A stretch of DNA of 64,000 nt from Kitagawia praeruptora (lineage: Eukaryota; Streptophyta; Magnoliopsida; Apiales; Apiaceae), in contig CM075348.1 of assembly GCA_037693485.1 (NCBI GenBank), positions 124,073,609-124,137,608 on the forward strand, read 5' to 3'. Within the stretch, counting starts at the first letter, position 1. The number at the start of each line of letters is the position of its first letter. The notes below the pieces were generated by a model. It was not told where the DNA came from, searched no databases, and was given only the letters and a program-made list of their open reading frames with translations. The translations under genes were made by a program, and so were the position numbers. Below, piece after piece: positions 46,299-57,691 of the stretch.

Positions 46299-47516
46299 GT
46301 TAGTAGTATTTTTGTGTGTTCGTTCTCAGGGAAGGACTGAATGTAATATCAAGTTCAAGTTTCTTATCTCTCACAATTTAGAAGTGTAGAAAAATGTTTG
46401 GTTTGTTTATAAACTAAATTAAACTAATTATAAATCGAGAATAAAATATATGAGGAAAACAATCCAAGAACTGGGGTTCTTCACTTGGTCTCAATACATG
46501 CTCAATATTAATGTGATATCTGTGTTCCTACCTTGCTGAAAATAATTCTTCTAAAGTTATACTGTACCCTCCCAGGTTACAATATAGTGCCTACAGCTAC
46601 ACCCTAATTGTCACTCCCGTGATGCAATCAAAGTATGTCTATAAACTGTTAAGTGCCAAGAATTATATGTCTCACAATTCTCCTATTAATCTCCCGATCT
46701 AATATTCAAATTATGTCTATTAAATCATGTACTAAGATTGCAACTTCTCTCCCAAGCTTATTACAATCCCTAGAATACAATCAAAGGTTCATGACTCCCC
46801 TAATTGTGTTAAGATCTCATTAACAGATCAGCAAAGCAGAAAATCACATAATCAAGCATGCATGAATACCAAGGAATACTACCCAATCCTCAGATTAGAG
46901 AATTAGTTACGCATATTTAATAAAGAAAACATAATAATAATGATAATGAATGAAAACATAATATTGAAGAAAGAATTGAAGATCGAAAGTACCTTGATAC
47001 GATTAAAAGCTATCAATTGTTATGATTTACAATGGTAGGATGTGTTTTAAATAGGCTCTACAAATCTTGCCCAGCAAGATATTACCTTCTATTACAATTA
47101 GGATTTAAAGAAGGTACCCAAAACTGCCCAGAATACAATTAGAATTAGAAAAAGGGCAAAACAGTAAATTCATGGCCTTCTTTTTTAAGAACACGTGCGC
47201 GATTTAATTCAGAATATTTCTTGCACTTGTTTCCTATCCCAGGTTGTAGAAAATCTCTCAAGCTTCGTGTGGGCAGTAAGATCGCTGAAAACGGACTTCT
47301 AGAACTCCAGATATGGCCAAAACAGTATAAGCTGCGCAGCCTTCCCGGAAAATCCGAATTTTAATCAATTAAATCTCCAAAAACGACAAAAGCTTAGATA
47401 TTCGTGCAAACCTGCACAACTACACAAAACACATCAAAACTACACAAACTTGAGTCCAAAACAATCAATTTAAGCCGATATAGAATGTTCCAAGTGGATA
47501 TAAAATCCACTTATCA
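46299..47516 (-). repeat. 5' LTR
   Basis: 1218 bp. Upstream LTR in element orientation; it begins TGATAAGTGG and ends with TAACA. Confidence 0.92.
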
Positions 47517-47520
47517 TTTA

Positions 47521-48060
47521 CGTCGATCCAAACGTACGGATGTCAATATATATCTAATTTAGTGATACTCCCAAAATTTGAAAAAATAAAATTAATTTGG
47601 ATAGTGAAATTAGTAGTCAATTATTGATAATTATTAATTATTGATTTAACTTTGTCCCAGATTGTTTTTTCTATTTTTAAAAAAATATTGATTGATGATC
47701 AACTATACGAATGTCAATAAATATCTAAATTAGTGATATTTCAAAAAATTAAAAAATTAATTTGGATACTGAAATTAGTAAGTCAACTATTGATTTGACT
47801 AGTACTACTAATTAGTACTTTGTCCCATATTGTTGTTTCAATTTTTTTTAAAATATTAATCTACAATCCAACTGTATGGATATCAATATATATCTAATTC
47901 AGTGATATTCCCAAAATTTTAAAAAATAAAAAATTAATTTGGATAGTGAAATTAGTAGTCAACTATTGATTTGACTAATACTACTAATTAGTACTTTGTC
48001 CCATATTGTTGTTTATATTTTTTAAAAAATATTTCTCGAAGATCCAACCGTACGGATGAT
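47521..48060. repeat. Tandem array of a ~175-bp unit inside the CACTA element
   Basis: About three degenerate copies, each with 'tacggatgtcaatatatatc', 'aatttggatagtgaaattag' and 'tagtactttgtcccatattg'. A further copy is split by LINE-B (38976-41217) and by the LTR element. Tandem subrepeats inside CACTA elements are common. Confidence 0.75.
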
Positions 48061-48672
48061 AATATCTAATGATTTTAGTAATGTGCAACTTTTTTTTAGA
48101 AAATATAAAATTAATCTTTTATGATTTTTTTAAAATAAACCACTCATATTCTTCCTTACTCTCTCGTTTATGTACCAAGTTGAGAAGAATTATTTTTTCT
48201 ATTCATAATTACTCTTCCAAATTTTTTTATTACAAGTAATATGTCATCCTAAAATACACATATGTTTTTATATTTTTTAAAAAATAGTAGACATTTATTT
48301 TACTTTTCCAAAACTATTAAATAAATGAAAATTCGATGTTTCCTTATTAAATTTAACATTTCTTGATAATTTTAATATAAATTAAATTTTATCTTGCAAT
48401 AAACGTAAAACTTGTATGTTTACATTTTTTTGATTATGTATAAAATTTTTTATATAATTAAGTATTAATTTTTAAAATTTTCTAAAAATATAAATTCAAC
48501 CGAAATCGGTCAAATTTATCAAAATGACCGAAAATAAATTCGACCGAATTTGGTTGAATTTAGCTCTAACTAAATAAATGTTGAAGTTGACCTTAAATTC
48601 ATCCAAATTCGGTCGAATTTAAGGTCGGTCATTTTTATTCGCTCATTTTTACCTGGTTTTCTTGTAGTATGT

Positions 48673-49081
48673 CAAACAAAATAAAAACATAATAAATAAT
48701 TTTTGATTATTTTTTTATTAAATAAAAATTAAAAAAAATATTATACAAGTCTATTTCTAAATTAATTGAAAATTATTTTTTAAAATGATTAAGAAATAAA
48801 ATCCATTTAGTAATATAAATGATTAAATGAGACTTATTAATTATAATAATATGTTCTTTTTCAACCAACTAAAAAAATTCTAACCACTTATGAAACTTTA
48901 AAAGACAACAAAAAGATTAGATTAAAAAATTGTCACGTATAATTGATTATGCCTGAAAGTTGAATTAAGATGTGTAAATCAATAATTTTTAAAAATTAAT
49001 AAATATTATTATATATTTTGGCTTTTGCTCGAAATATTGAGCAATATTGCATGTATATATAATTAAATTATAAATGGTATT
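48673..49081. other. AT-rich DNA right of the CACTA element
   Basis: No gene or clear element recognised; probably the interior of the older element whose left arm is at 35627. Confidence 0.4.
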
Positions 49082-49088
49082 GTGTGTA

Positions 49089-49622
49089 TTAGAGGTGGCC
49101 AGACGGCCCTGCCGTGCGGGCCATGCCGGTTTGGCCACGTGCCGAGCTCCCTCAAACAAGGCACGGGCACGCATGCATGGTTTGGACGTGCCGTGCCGTG
49201 CCGCGCCCTGAATTTAAAACCTGTGATTGACATGCGAGCTAGGCGGGTTGGCGGACTTTTTTTTTTTTTTTGGAAAATTCGAATGTGATACTCATAAATT
49301 GTACATAAACTTTGAATTTTTTTTGTTAATTTAATATTTACTTTTAACATTCTCAAAATATGAAATGTTTCAAATTAAAAATGTTTCGAATTTGTAACTT
49401 TTTTCTTTTAATTTTATTATATATTAAATGTTTCGAACTTTAAAAAAAATATATGAAGATATAAGCAGCAGAAAGAGTGTTGGCGTGCCGAACGGGCCGG
49501 CTGAACGTGCCGCGTGCTTCACAAACAACTTGAACCAGATAAAGCCAAGTTGGATCATTGATATATCAATGTTTTTATATAACAAAGCACTAAAGTAAAT
49601 AAAGTAATGTATTATTTATTGA
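49089..49622. mobile_element. hAT-like element arm rich in GCCGTGCC words
   Basis: Begins 'tagaggtggccagacggccc' and carries many 'gtgccgtgccg' and 'ggcacgggcacg' words, a hallmark of certain plant hAT-derived elements. Similar words occur at 49488-49520 and 57880-58080, so the element appears to be split by LINE-C and the Helitron. Segments at 49380-49450 and 55510-55575 are also alike. Confidence 0.5.
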
Positions 49623-49725
49623 TTGCAAGGTAATTATGTTCATGATATCAATAGCAAAAAATGCTCTCTCTAGAAGAAGAGCCTAAGCGCATCAAAAAGC
49701 ATACCTAAAAGGTCTCAAAGCAGCC

Positions 49726-51201
49726 ATGGAGGATATCGTAGAGAGGACAAAGAATATGCAGGTCGAAGAAGAAGATTGGGAGATTGACGAAAACATCACA
49801 GGCTTATCAGAGAACACAATGTGTTTGGGAAGACTTTGGTCCAGCCGTAAGTTCAATAGGAAGCTCATTAAAACCATTATGAGCAGGGTATGGGACATTG
49901 CTGCGAATGAATGGGCAGTAACGATCAAAGAGAAACTCAAGGATTCCGTCATCCTTTTATTTTCCTTTAAAGAGGGGAAGAACATGAAGAAAGTCACTGA
50001 AAAAGCTCCATGGTTCCTAAACAACGGGATTCTGATCGTGGGACCGTTCATGGAAAACCAGAAGGATTGGACAGAAGTGTTGAACAAGGTGCAACTATGG
50101 GTGAGAGCAATGGACATCCCAATCAAGATGGTGACAGAGAAGAACATCCAGAAAATGGCAAAAACGGTTGGCAGAGTCCTCACTATTCCAGAAGAAACCC
50201 CAACAAAGATAATAATTCGAGGGCACGTTAAGTTTCAGGTGGAGACCTGCATAAATAGCACCCTGGTCCCCGGTCTTGCAGTCACGTATGAGGGCCAGAG
50301 GAAATGGATCAAATTCAGATATGAAAGACTTCCATATATGTGTTTCAAGTGTGGTTACTGGGGGCATGATCAGAAATGGTGTGATAACCCAACAAAGATG
50401 CTGGACCAAGGGGGAGCCTCGGTGGAAAGGGCGTTTGGCCCTTGGCTGAAAGCAGATTACGTAGACAAAGGCCTGCCATCACATAGTACATTAGAGTCAA
50501 GACTGCATAACGAGATCACAACACCTGCGAAGATGACAGTGGATCGGAATTCTGGGCAGTCCGGCGAAGATCCAACGGTGGAAACCGGAGTAGAGGAGAC
50601 CTCTCTCGGAAATAGGGAAGATTCCAACGACATGTCAGTATTTTTAAACATAAAGGAACAGGAAAACGAGGTGCACGCCATAGCTACCAAGTGGGAGCCC
50701 AACAATCCAAAGAATAAAGCATCTGAAGCGCATGCTCCAGCCATCACGTGGGAGGTCCATAAAGAATTACATAAGACTTATGTCAACAACATGCAACCCA
50801 CTCGATCTGCTGCACATATAGCAAAGGATAGTGACATGACTAAGATAGGGGATCTCCAAACAGCTGTACAGTCTCCCACTGGTCCCACGACCACTTCCCT
50901 AGCAAATAGCGTGACCCAGCAAATAAAACCAACAAGCACATGGAAAAGACAAACAAGAGAAAATCGGCCCAATGGAGAGGGGAACGACAACCTGAATTTC
51001 AACAACGATGGCACGACTAACAAGTTTCAGGATGTTAACTCAAAAAGAAATTTCCAGTGCACTAAAGCATTTGGCGGAGATACTGAAGTTGCCCACAGCG
51101 AAGGAGAGAAAAAGATCAAATTTGACAAAGCTCTTCTCTCAGGTGGCGACTCCTTGATAGTAGCGGGTGTTGGGAGCAACCAACCCCGCGAACAACAATG
51201 A
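49726..51201 (+). CDS. LINE-C ORF1: Gag-like RNA-binding protein with CCHC knuckle
   Basis: Intact 491-aa frame. The N-terminal 190 residues look like the DUF4283 domain of plant LINE ORF1 proteins (VILLFSFKEG, PWFLNNGILIVGPF). A zinc knuckle CFKCGYWGHDQKWC (CX2CX4HX4C) is at residues 206-219. The rest is a hydrophilic, low-complexity tail. It would coat the element RNA in a ribonucleoprotein. The stop overlaps the ORF2 start (ATGA at 51198-51201), which suggests translational coupling. The start is the first ATG in frame, about 100 bp into the element. Confidence 0.88.
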   Translation: MEDIVERTKNMQVEEEDWEIDENITGLSENTMCLGRLWSSRKFNRKLIKTIMSRVWDIAANEWAVTIKEKLKDSVILLFSFKEGKNMKKVTEKAPWFLNNGILIVGPFMENQKDWTEVLNKVQLWVRAMDIPIKMVTEKNIQKMAKTVGRVLTIPEETPTKIIIRGHVKFQVETCINSTLVPGLAVTYEGQRKWIKFRYERLPYMCFKCGYWGHDQKWCDNPTKMLDQGGASVERAFGPWLKADYVDKGLPSHSTLESRLHNEITTPAKMTVDRNSGQSGEDPTVETGVEETSLGNREDSNDMSVFLNIKEQENEVHAIATKWEPNNPKNKASEAHAPAITWEVHKELHKTYVNNMQPTRSAAHIAKDSDMTKIGDLQTAVQSPTGPTTTSLANSVTQQIKPTSTWKRQTRENRPNGEGNDNLNFNNDGTTNKFQDVNSKRNFQCTKAFGGDTEVAHSEGEKKIKFDKALLSGGDSLIVAGVGSNQPREQQ

Positions 51202-54200
51202 AAACTATCTGTTGGAACTGTCGGGGAATTGGCAACCCCCGAACAGTTAATGCACTACGCAAGTGGTGTACCAAGCTAGCCCCTGACTTACTTTTTCTAT
51301 CTGAAACTATGATTAGTAAAATCGACTCGGAAAGAATCAAGAGTAAGTTGGGTTTTGACTGTGCTATAGGAGTAAGTAGTAATGGAAAATCTGGGGGGTT
51401 ATGCATGTACTGGAATAGCGAAAACGTTTCATTTTCCCTAGCATCTCTCTCCCAAAATCATATTTCTGGAGACGTTCATAGAGAAGGTGGGTCATGGAGG
51501 TTTGTGGGAATCTATGGCTGGCCCAGTTCCTCGGACAAACATAAAACTTGGCGTTTGATGCGCGATCTTCAGGAAAGCTACCAAGGGCCAATTCTTTTCG
51601 GTGGAGACTTCAATGAGATCCTACGTCATGATGAAAAAGAAGGGGGATCCTTATCAGAAAGACGAGAAATTTATGCTTTTCAAGAAGCCCTAGACACATG
51701 CAACCTGAGAGATTTAGGCTTTGAAGGACAGTGGTATACCTGGGAACGGGGTAGGTCTAGCTCAACATTGGTTCGGGAAAGGCTTGATAGGTACTGTGGC
51801 AATGCTGAATGGTTCAACATGTTCCCAGAAGTAGTGGTGGAACACTTGGTTCGGTACAAGTCTGATCACACTCCAATCTTGCTACGGCAAAAAACACCCA
51901 AGAGAAAACGGAAAAAACGCAGAAAATCTCTCAAATTCGAAACAGCATGGCTGCTGGATGAGGCCTGTCTTAACATGGTGAACCAATCTTGGTCGAATTC
52001 TGAAGGAAGGGATTTTACCCAAAGATTAGACATGATGCTAGAGTCTCTAAATAGCTGGAGTGGAGATCAACTCCCAAACCTCAGCAAAGAAATAGAGGAG
52101 ACAGAGAATCAACTCAAGGCAGTTCAAAAATTAAAAATCTCCGAGGCAAACATCACGAAATGTGCCGAGCTTGAAAGGAAACTAGATGATCTTTTCGAGA
52201 AGCAAGAGGCCTATTGGTACATCAGGTCTCGTTCAGCAGAAATTAGGGACGGGGACAAAAATACTAAATACTTCCAACACAAAGCCTCCCAAAGAAGGAA
52301 AAGAAATGAGATCAAAGGGCTCTTCGACAAGAACGGTAACTGGTGCACTGAAGAGGAAGATTATGAGGCTATTGTCCAGGATTATTATGAGAAAATGTTC
52401 ACATCATCAAAACCCTCAGATGCAGATTGCAACAAGGTCCTAGAGGCTGTGCAAACGGTCATCACTCAAGAGGACAATGACTTACTGCTCGAGCCATTTT
52501 CCAAAGAGGAAGTGTTTGAAACAATCTCTGAAATGCATCCTTGTAAAGCCCCTGGGCCAGATGGGGTGCATGCGGGTTTTTACCAGAAATTCTGGCATAT
52601 AATTGGCGACGAAGTAACTAATTATGTCTGCAATATCCTCCATGGTCTCCAATCTCCCGAGTTTATAAACCAGACGAACATTGTTCTTATCCCCAAGGTC
52701 AAGTCCCCAAAGCAGTTATCTGAATTCCGTCTTATTGCCTTGTGCAATGTCCTTCTCAAAATAGCCACCAAAGCCATAGCTAGAAGACTGAGATTACTCC
52801 TGCCCCGAGTAATATCCGAAAACCAGAGCGCTTTCATCCCGGGCAGACTGATCACAGATAATGCACTCGTTGCCCTAGAGCTCTTCCATACAATGAAGAA
52901 AAGAAGCAGGAGTCGCAAAGGGACAATTGCCCTAAAACTAGACATGAGCAAAGCCTATGATAGAGTAGAATGGATTTTTCTGGGAAAATTGCTAAAAAAG
53001 ATGGGATTTGCAGATAATTGGATCAAGGTGACTATGAATTGTGTGGCATCAGTTTCATACTCTTTTATCATAAATGGAGAGGCCTGTGGCAAGGTCATCC
53101 CATCCCGTGGGCTTCGACAAGGAGACCCCCTCTCCCCTTATCTTTTTATCATGATTGCCGATGCCTTCTCAGGTCTCATGAATAAAGCAACTGCTGAAGG
53201 GGAAATCCACGGAGCTAGAGCGAGCAGAAATGGCCCTTCAGTTTCCCACCTTCTGTTCGCAAACGACAGTCTCCTGTTTGCTAGAGCCAACCGATCGGAA
53301 TGCTCTAAAATAGTTGATATTCTCAACATTTACGAATCAGCTTCCGGACAAAAAATCAATTACGATAAATCGGAGGTGTCCTTTAGCAAAGGAGTGACGG
53401 AATAGTTAAAGGGGGAGCTGACTGACCTATTGAAAATGAAGTTGGTCGACGAGCATAGTAAATATTTAGGTGTCCCAGCGATCATAGGTAGATCGAAGAA
53501 GATGATATTTGCAGCATTAAAAGACAGAATCTGGAAAAAGTTACAAGGATGGAAGGAGAAAATTCTCTCCCGAGCAGGGAAAGAAGTCTTGATAAAATCC
53601 GTGATCCAAGCTATTCCAACCTACTTAATGGGCATATACAAAATACCTGTTGGGGTGCTTGAAGAAATCAAATGCTTGATGAGAAACTTCTGGTGGGGCA
53701 AGTCTGACTCAAACAACAAAACCCACTGGCAAAGCTGGGACTCTATGAGCAGACCGAAGTGGATTGGGGGCCTTGGTTTCAGAGATTTAAATGTATTCAA
53801 CACAGCGCTTCTGGGAAGGCAAGCTTGGAGACTAATCTCGCAGCCTGACTCCCTTCTTGGTCGAGTTTTCCGGAGCAAATATTACCCGAACAGCGACTTT
53901 CTAAACTCCTACCTGGGCTTGGCTGGTAGTTATACATGGAGAAGCATTTGGGGAGCAAAATCACTGGTTAAAGATGGTACTTGCTGGAGAGTAGGGAACG
54001 GAAACAACATTAATATCTGGGACGACCCATGGGTTTCGGACAAGCATGGCCATTTCATAACGTCCTTAAAAAATAACACTGTTAATCTTGTTCGGGACCT
54101 CATCGACTTCGACAGAGCAGAGTGGAACTACGAGCTGCTCTCTCAGATTTTCAACGAGAGAGATGTCAACTGCATCATGTCTATTCCCCTATGCACTAGA

Positions 54201-55289
54201 TATCCAAGGGATAGTTTGAAGTGGATGCTTTCAGACGACGGAAACTAAACAGTTAGATCAGCCTACAGACTCGGAAAGTCTCATAATTTTGACAATGCTC
54301 ATCGTGCCTGGTCAGACATTTGGCTCTTGAAGGCAACCCCGAAAGTTCGCCACTGCCTTTGGAGAATTTGCTCAAACTCCCTTCCGGTAAGAGTTCTCCT
54401 GAAACAAAGACATATGGTAGAGAATGATGATTGCCCTTGGTGCCCAGGCCACCCAGAAACGATCAGCCATACCCTCTTTAAATGCCACTCCGTCAGAGAT
54501 TTATGGAGAGAATGCGACTGCGAGGACCTCCTCAACAATTCAGACCAAGAAGACTTTAAATCACTTGTGGCCTCATGGTCCGTGAAATCTGAGAAGAAAC
54601 AGCAGATGGGTTCAGTGCTCATATGGGCGATATGGAACAGAAGGAACGACATGATCTTCAACAACAAAGAAACGCCTCACCAAACCCTTGTCGAACGTGT
54701 TAAACGACATGTAGAAGACTACAACAAATACAACCTCAAGATTTATGGTCATTCGAGAAGATCCTCTCCCCAATCCCCTAGCACTTGGAAAGCCCCTCCC
54801 TTGGATCTCATCAAGATCAACTGTGATGCTTCTATAGACCCAGGGGGCTGGATAGGTCTAGGCGTTGTTGCAAGAAACGCTTCAGGAGACGTCATATTCG
54901 CTGCCACTAGAAGGACGAGAGGTCGCTGGCTACCAGTGATTGCAGAATGCAAAGCTCTATTATTCGGGTTGCGACTTGCTCGAAGATATGGCTCATCAAA
55001 GATTATTATGGAATAGATTATTATGGAATCGGACTGCCAAGTTTTAATCAACCGTCTAACTAAGAAATCAACTCACTCCGCTGATCTGGATTCTTTGCTG
55101 GAAGATGCAATGCAAACAAGTTCTAATTTTGATTTTATTTCTTGGATGCATGTCAAAAGAGGTGGGAACGGAGTAGCACACGCTTTAGCTAGGTTTTTGC
55201 CTTTCGGTATTGAACAAATATGGGAAAACCACTGTCCCAGAGAATTCTCTCATCTTGTAATCATGGACAAGTTGTCCCTTATTTTTTAA
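51198..55289 (+). pseudogene. LINE-C ORF2: endonuclease/RT/RNase H, three in-frame stops
   Basis: One frame of 1364 codons. AP-endonuclease at residues 1-235 (ICWNCRGIGNP, GDFNEIL, SDHTPI). Reverse transcriptase about 430-760 with KAPGPDG, SAFIPGRLITDNALVALE, KLDMSKAYDRVEW and GLRQGDPLSPYLFI. Then the zf-RVT region (CPWCPGHPETISHTLFKC) and an RNase H domain (INCDAS, IMESD). Stops: TAG 53403-53405, TAA 54246-54248, TAG 55014-55016. The last comes from a 15-bp tandem duplication of 'attattatggaatag'. The RT active-site motif reads FANDS instead of FADDS (codon at 53262-53264), consistent with a G-to-A change that would kill catalysis. Despite the stops no frameshift is present over 4 kb. Confidence 0.92.
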
Positions 55290-55330
55290 GATTTTCTTTC
55301 CCCTCAAAAAAAAAATGTATTATTTATTGA

Positions 55331-55994
55331 AGTGAAGTGGCCAGGAATACTTTACCAGTCCTTTTCCATTTTTTACGGTTCCAGCAGTTTCATTGTCCCT
55401 ATGCTGTCTGTAATTTTAATATTATTAGTTTTGTAATTCCAATCAAATTACATTTTACATCATGTCTCTCAGTCTTTGTATATCAAATTAAGTGTTGTAC
55501 AAATGCTAAGTTTGTAACTTTTTTCATCTAATTTTATTTCATATTAAAATCTTTCGAATTTTTAAGAAAATGCGAATCATACAATTATATTGAAATAAAA
55601 AGCGGGAAAGAGGACGGTACCTTTAATAAATTTTATTAATTAAAAAATATTTTACAAATGGTGTGAGAGGACTCCTCTGCTGAATAATTTATTACATTTC
55701 AATATTTCAGAATTAATAAAGTTTTTTCTTAATTTTAAATTATTCTACAATTTAAAACGAATATAAATAAACTATAGAAAAAACATTATATGTTAGATTC
55801 TATAATGTTATTTATAATTTTTTTATATAATGATATTTTTCATGAATAACGATTTATACAAATACAAAAAACGTTACAATAAATAATTTATATGTTTATA
55901 ATATAATAATATTATGTCCAGCTCGAACAGATAAACTTGTAGACTACAAGTTGTAATAATATAATAATACTACAAGTTGTAGTATTAGGTAGTA
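55331..55994. other. AT-rich DNA between LINE-C and a Helitron
   Basis: Probable continuation of the hAT-like element begun at 49089 (shared words near 55510-55575). No gene. Confidence 0.4.
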
Positions 55995-57216
55995 CTAGCG
56001 TAAAAGCCCGTGCAAGGCACGGGCACTGAACTATTTTTTCGTTCAAAACTGTATATATATTCAAATAATTTTATAATTAAAAATATGATAAAGGATAAAA
56101 TTTCAATTTATCTAATATTTTTATAGTTATTTTGTAATTTTACATACCAATTTTTTAAATTACATTTTGAATTATTTTTTAACTTAATTTTAAAATTTTC
56201 GATGTATTTCAGTTGATGTTAACTATGATAAAACGACCTTAATGACCCATGCGTGCATATGAAATTCACAATCAAATTTTTTGATTTTATCGTATACTGA
56301 TCTAAGTACTCAACCATTATATATTATATTAATCAATTTCATATTTTGTAAAAATTCATAGGTACCATACTTTATAGTCGAGTTATAATCTAATTGATCA
56401 TTATATATAATTATTGTAATTTTGTAATATTTAGGATTTAAAAATTTATATCTTTTTTTTGATTTTATTGAATGCTAATTATGTTACTTTTTATATATAA
56501 CATAGATCATTTTTTTAGATTTCTCATCTTTTTAACAAAATTTCAATTATTTTTCGTGTCTGTTTAAATCTTTATGTTTTTAGACCAATCATATATTGAA
56601 TTCATTGAAAGGCTAAATAGTTGGTCGACGAAGACCCCAATAGAAGTCACGTATTTAAATTTTTGTATACTTAATTATGTATGCTTTGATAACTAAAATT
56701 TACACATTTCATTAAAATCAAATTTTGTTTTTTATTTCATGAATTTAATATCTACATGGAGACGCATATAAATAAATATTTTTTTGTACTCAGTTACAGT
56801 ATGTATAATCTAAAATTTTATTTTTATATCAGTTATCTAAAATGGCAAAACAGAATTGTAGAGTATAATCAATCTATTAATTATTTATTGTAATTTTATC
56901 TATCCAATATTTTAGAAATAATGTAAATCAATATTTTATTTGCTCAAAGTAAAAATAAAAGAGGAATAGACAAGAAGAGAATATGTGATTTATCTTATAG
57001 ATTTTTTAAACAAAACTCAAAATTAAATGTAGCAAAGTTGGTTATGTGATTAGTGTGATAGAAGAAGGTTAGTGGTTTGAATCTTAACACAAACATAATT
57101 TCGTTATTTTTTACATAATTATTAAAAGATGACATTTTTGTAATTTTTAAAAATGCATGGGTAAAATCGTAACTTCATAACCATTAAATTGATAACCTAA
57201 AACGTTTTTTTTTACT

Positions 57217-57396
57217 GGGAAATGTTAAATCCAGAGCAAATTTTTTATTTCTAGAGCAAATTTCTGTGAAATGATAAAATTGCCCTTATTTTAAATCAAG
57301 TCTAGCCCCCCGCATTCACAAAAACAAGGACAATTTGGTCTTTTCAAGAAAACTTGCTCCGAAAATAAAAATGTTGCTCTGGATTTAACATTTCCC
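57217..57396. mobile_element. 180-bp MITE with perfect 22-bp terminal repeats
   Basis: Positions 57217-57238 are the exact complement of 57375-57396 (GGGAAATGTTAAATCC..). Flanking bases tttttact / ttttgact may be an 8-bp duplication with one change. It sits inside the Helitron and is therefore younger than it. Confidence 0.88.
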
Positions 57397-57636
57397 TTTT
57401 GACTCGGTTACATTATGTATAATCTATTTTTTTCTATATCAAGTATTTAAAAATGGCAAAAGAGAATTGTAGAGTAAGATCAATTGATTACAATATTTTT
57501 TTTTAAATTTTGTATATCCAATATTCTAGAAATAATATGAAACAACATTTCATTTACTCAAAAAAAAGGAAGAGATAAAAATAAAAGAGAGGTGGTTTAT
57601 CTTATAGGATTTGTAAACAAAACTCAAAAGCAATTG

Positions 57637-57691
57637 TAGCACAATTGGTCAAGTCTTGAGTTTGAGAGTAGAAGGTTAGAGGTTCGAGTCC
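57637..57691 (+). other. tRNA-like segment (Pol III box A and box B) in the Helitron
   Basis: TAGCACAATTGG (57637-57648) matches box A and GGTTCGAGTCC (57681-57691) matches box B at normal spacing. It lacks a full cloverleaf by eye, so I do not call a tRNA gene. A more decayed copy lies at about 57030-57095. It may be a SINE remnant captured by the Helitron. Confidence 0.5.

Larger units (their letters stand above)
41277..47516 (-). mobile_element. Non-autonomous LTR retrotransposon (LARD-like), 6.2 kb
   Basis: Two direct LTRs of 1218 bp (41277-42494 and 46299-47516) differ at roughly nine places by eye. The 5-bp duplication TTTAC flanks the element (41272-41276, 47517-47521). Orientation is minus: LTR TGATAAG..TAACA, primer-binding site TGGCGCCGCTGCCGGGGA at 46294-46277, polypurine tract gtttgagggtgtt just before the 3' LTR (42495-42508). 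The PBS and PPT style match Ty3 Athila/Tat-type elements. The 3.8-kb interior has no protease, RT or integrase; only a gag-like frame at 45167-46120. It must depend on a partner element. Confidence 0.9.
36363..48669. mobile_element. CACTA (En/Spm-type) element, 12.3 kb, no transposase
   Basis: Left end CACTACAAGAAAACCGG at 36363. The right end, read on the minus strand, is TACTACAAGAAAACCAGG, starting at 48669. The 3-bp duplication TGT flanks both ends (36360-36362, 48670-48672). Subterminal regions (36385-36660 and 48490-48650) share repeated 'aattcgaccgaatttggt'-type words, as usual for CACTA elements. No transposase is visible. The interior holds three foldback MITEs, LINE-B, an LTR retrotransposon and a 175-bp tandem array. 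The first base of the right end is mutated (T for C). Confidence 0.82.
49623..55314 (+). mobile_element. LINE-C: full-length L1-type retrotransposon with 16-bp TSD
   Basis: 5.7 kb with a 5' leader, ORF1, ORF2, a short 3' end and a poly(A) run ending at 55314/55315. The 16-bp direct duplication atgtattatttattga flanks it (49607-49622 and 55315-55330). ORF1 is intact; ORF2 keeps one frame but has three stops. Different lineage from LINE-A and LINE-B. Confidence 0.93.

Noticed and set aside
49692..55051. Minus-strand frames over LINE-C
   Set aside because: Antisense shadows of ORF1 and ORF2; no domains.
57637..57691. A true tRNA gene
   Set aside because: Box A and B fit, but I could not fold a cloverleaf with paired acceptor ends, and a decayed copy exists in the same transposon.
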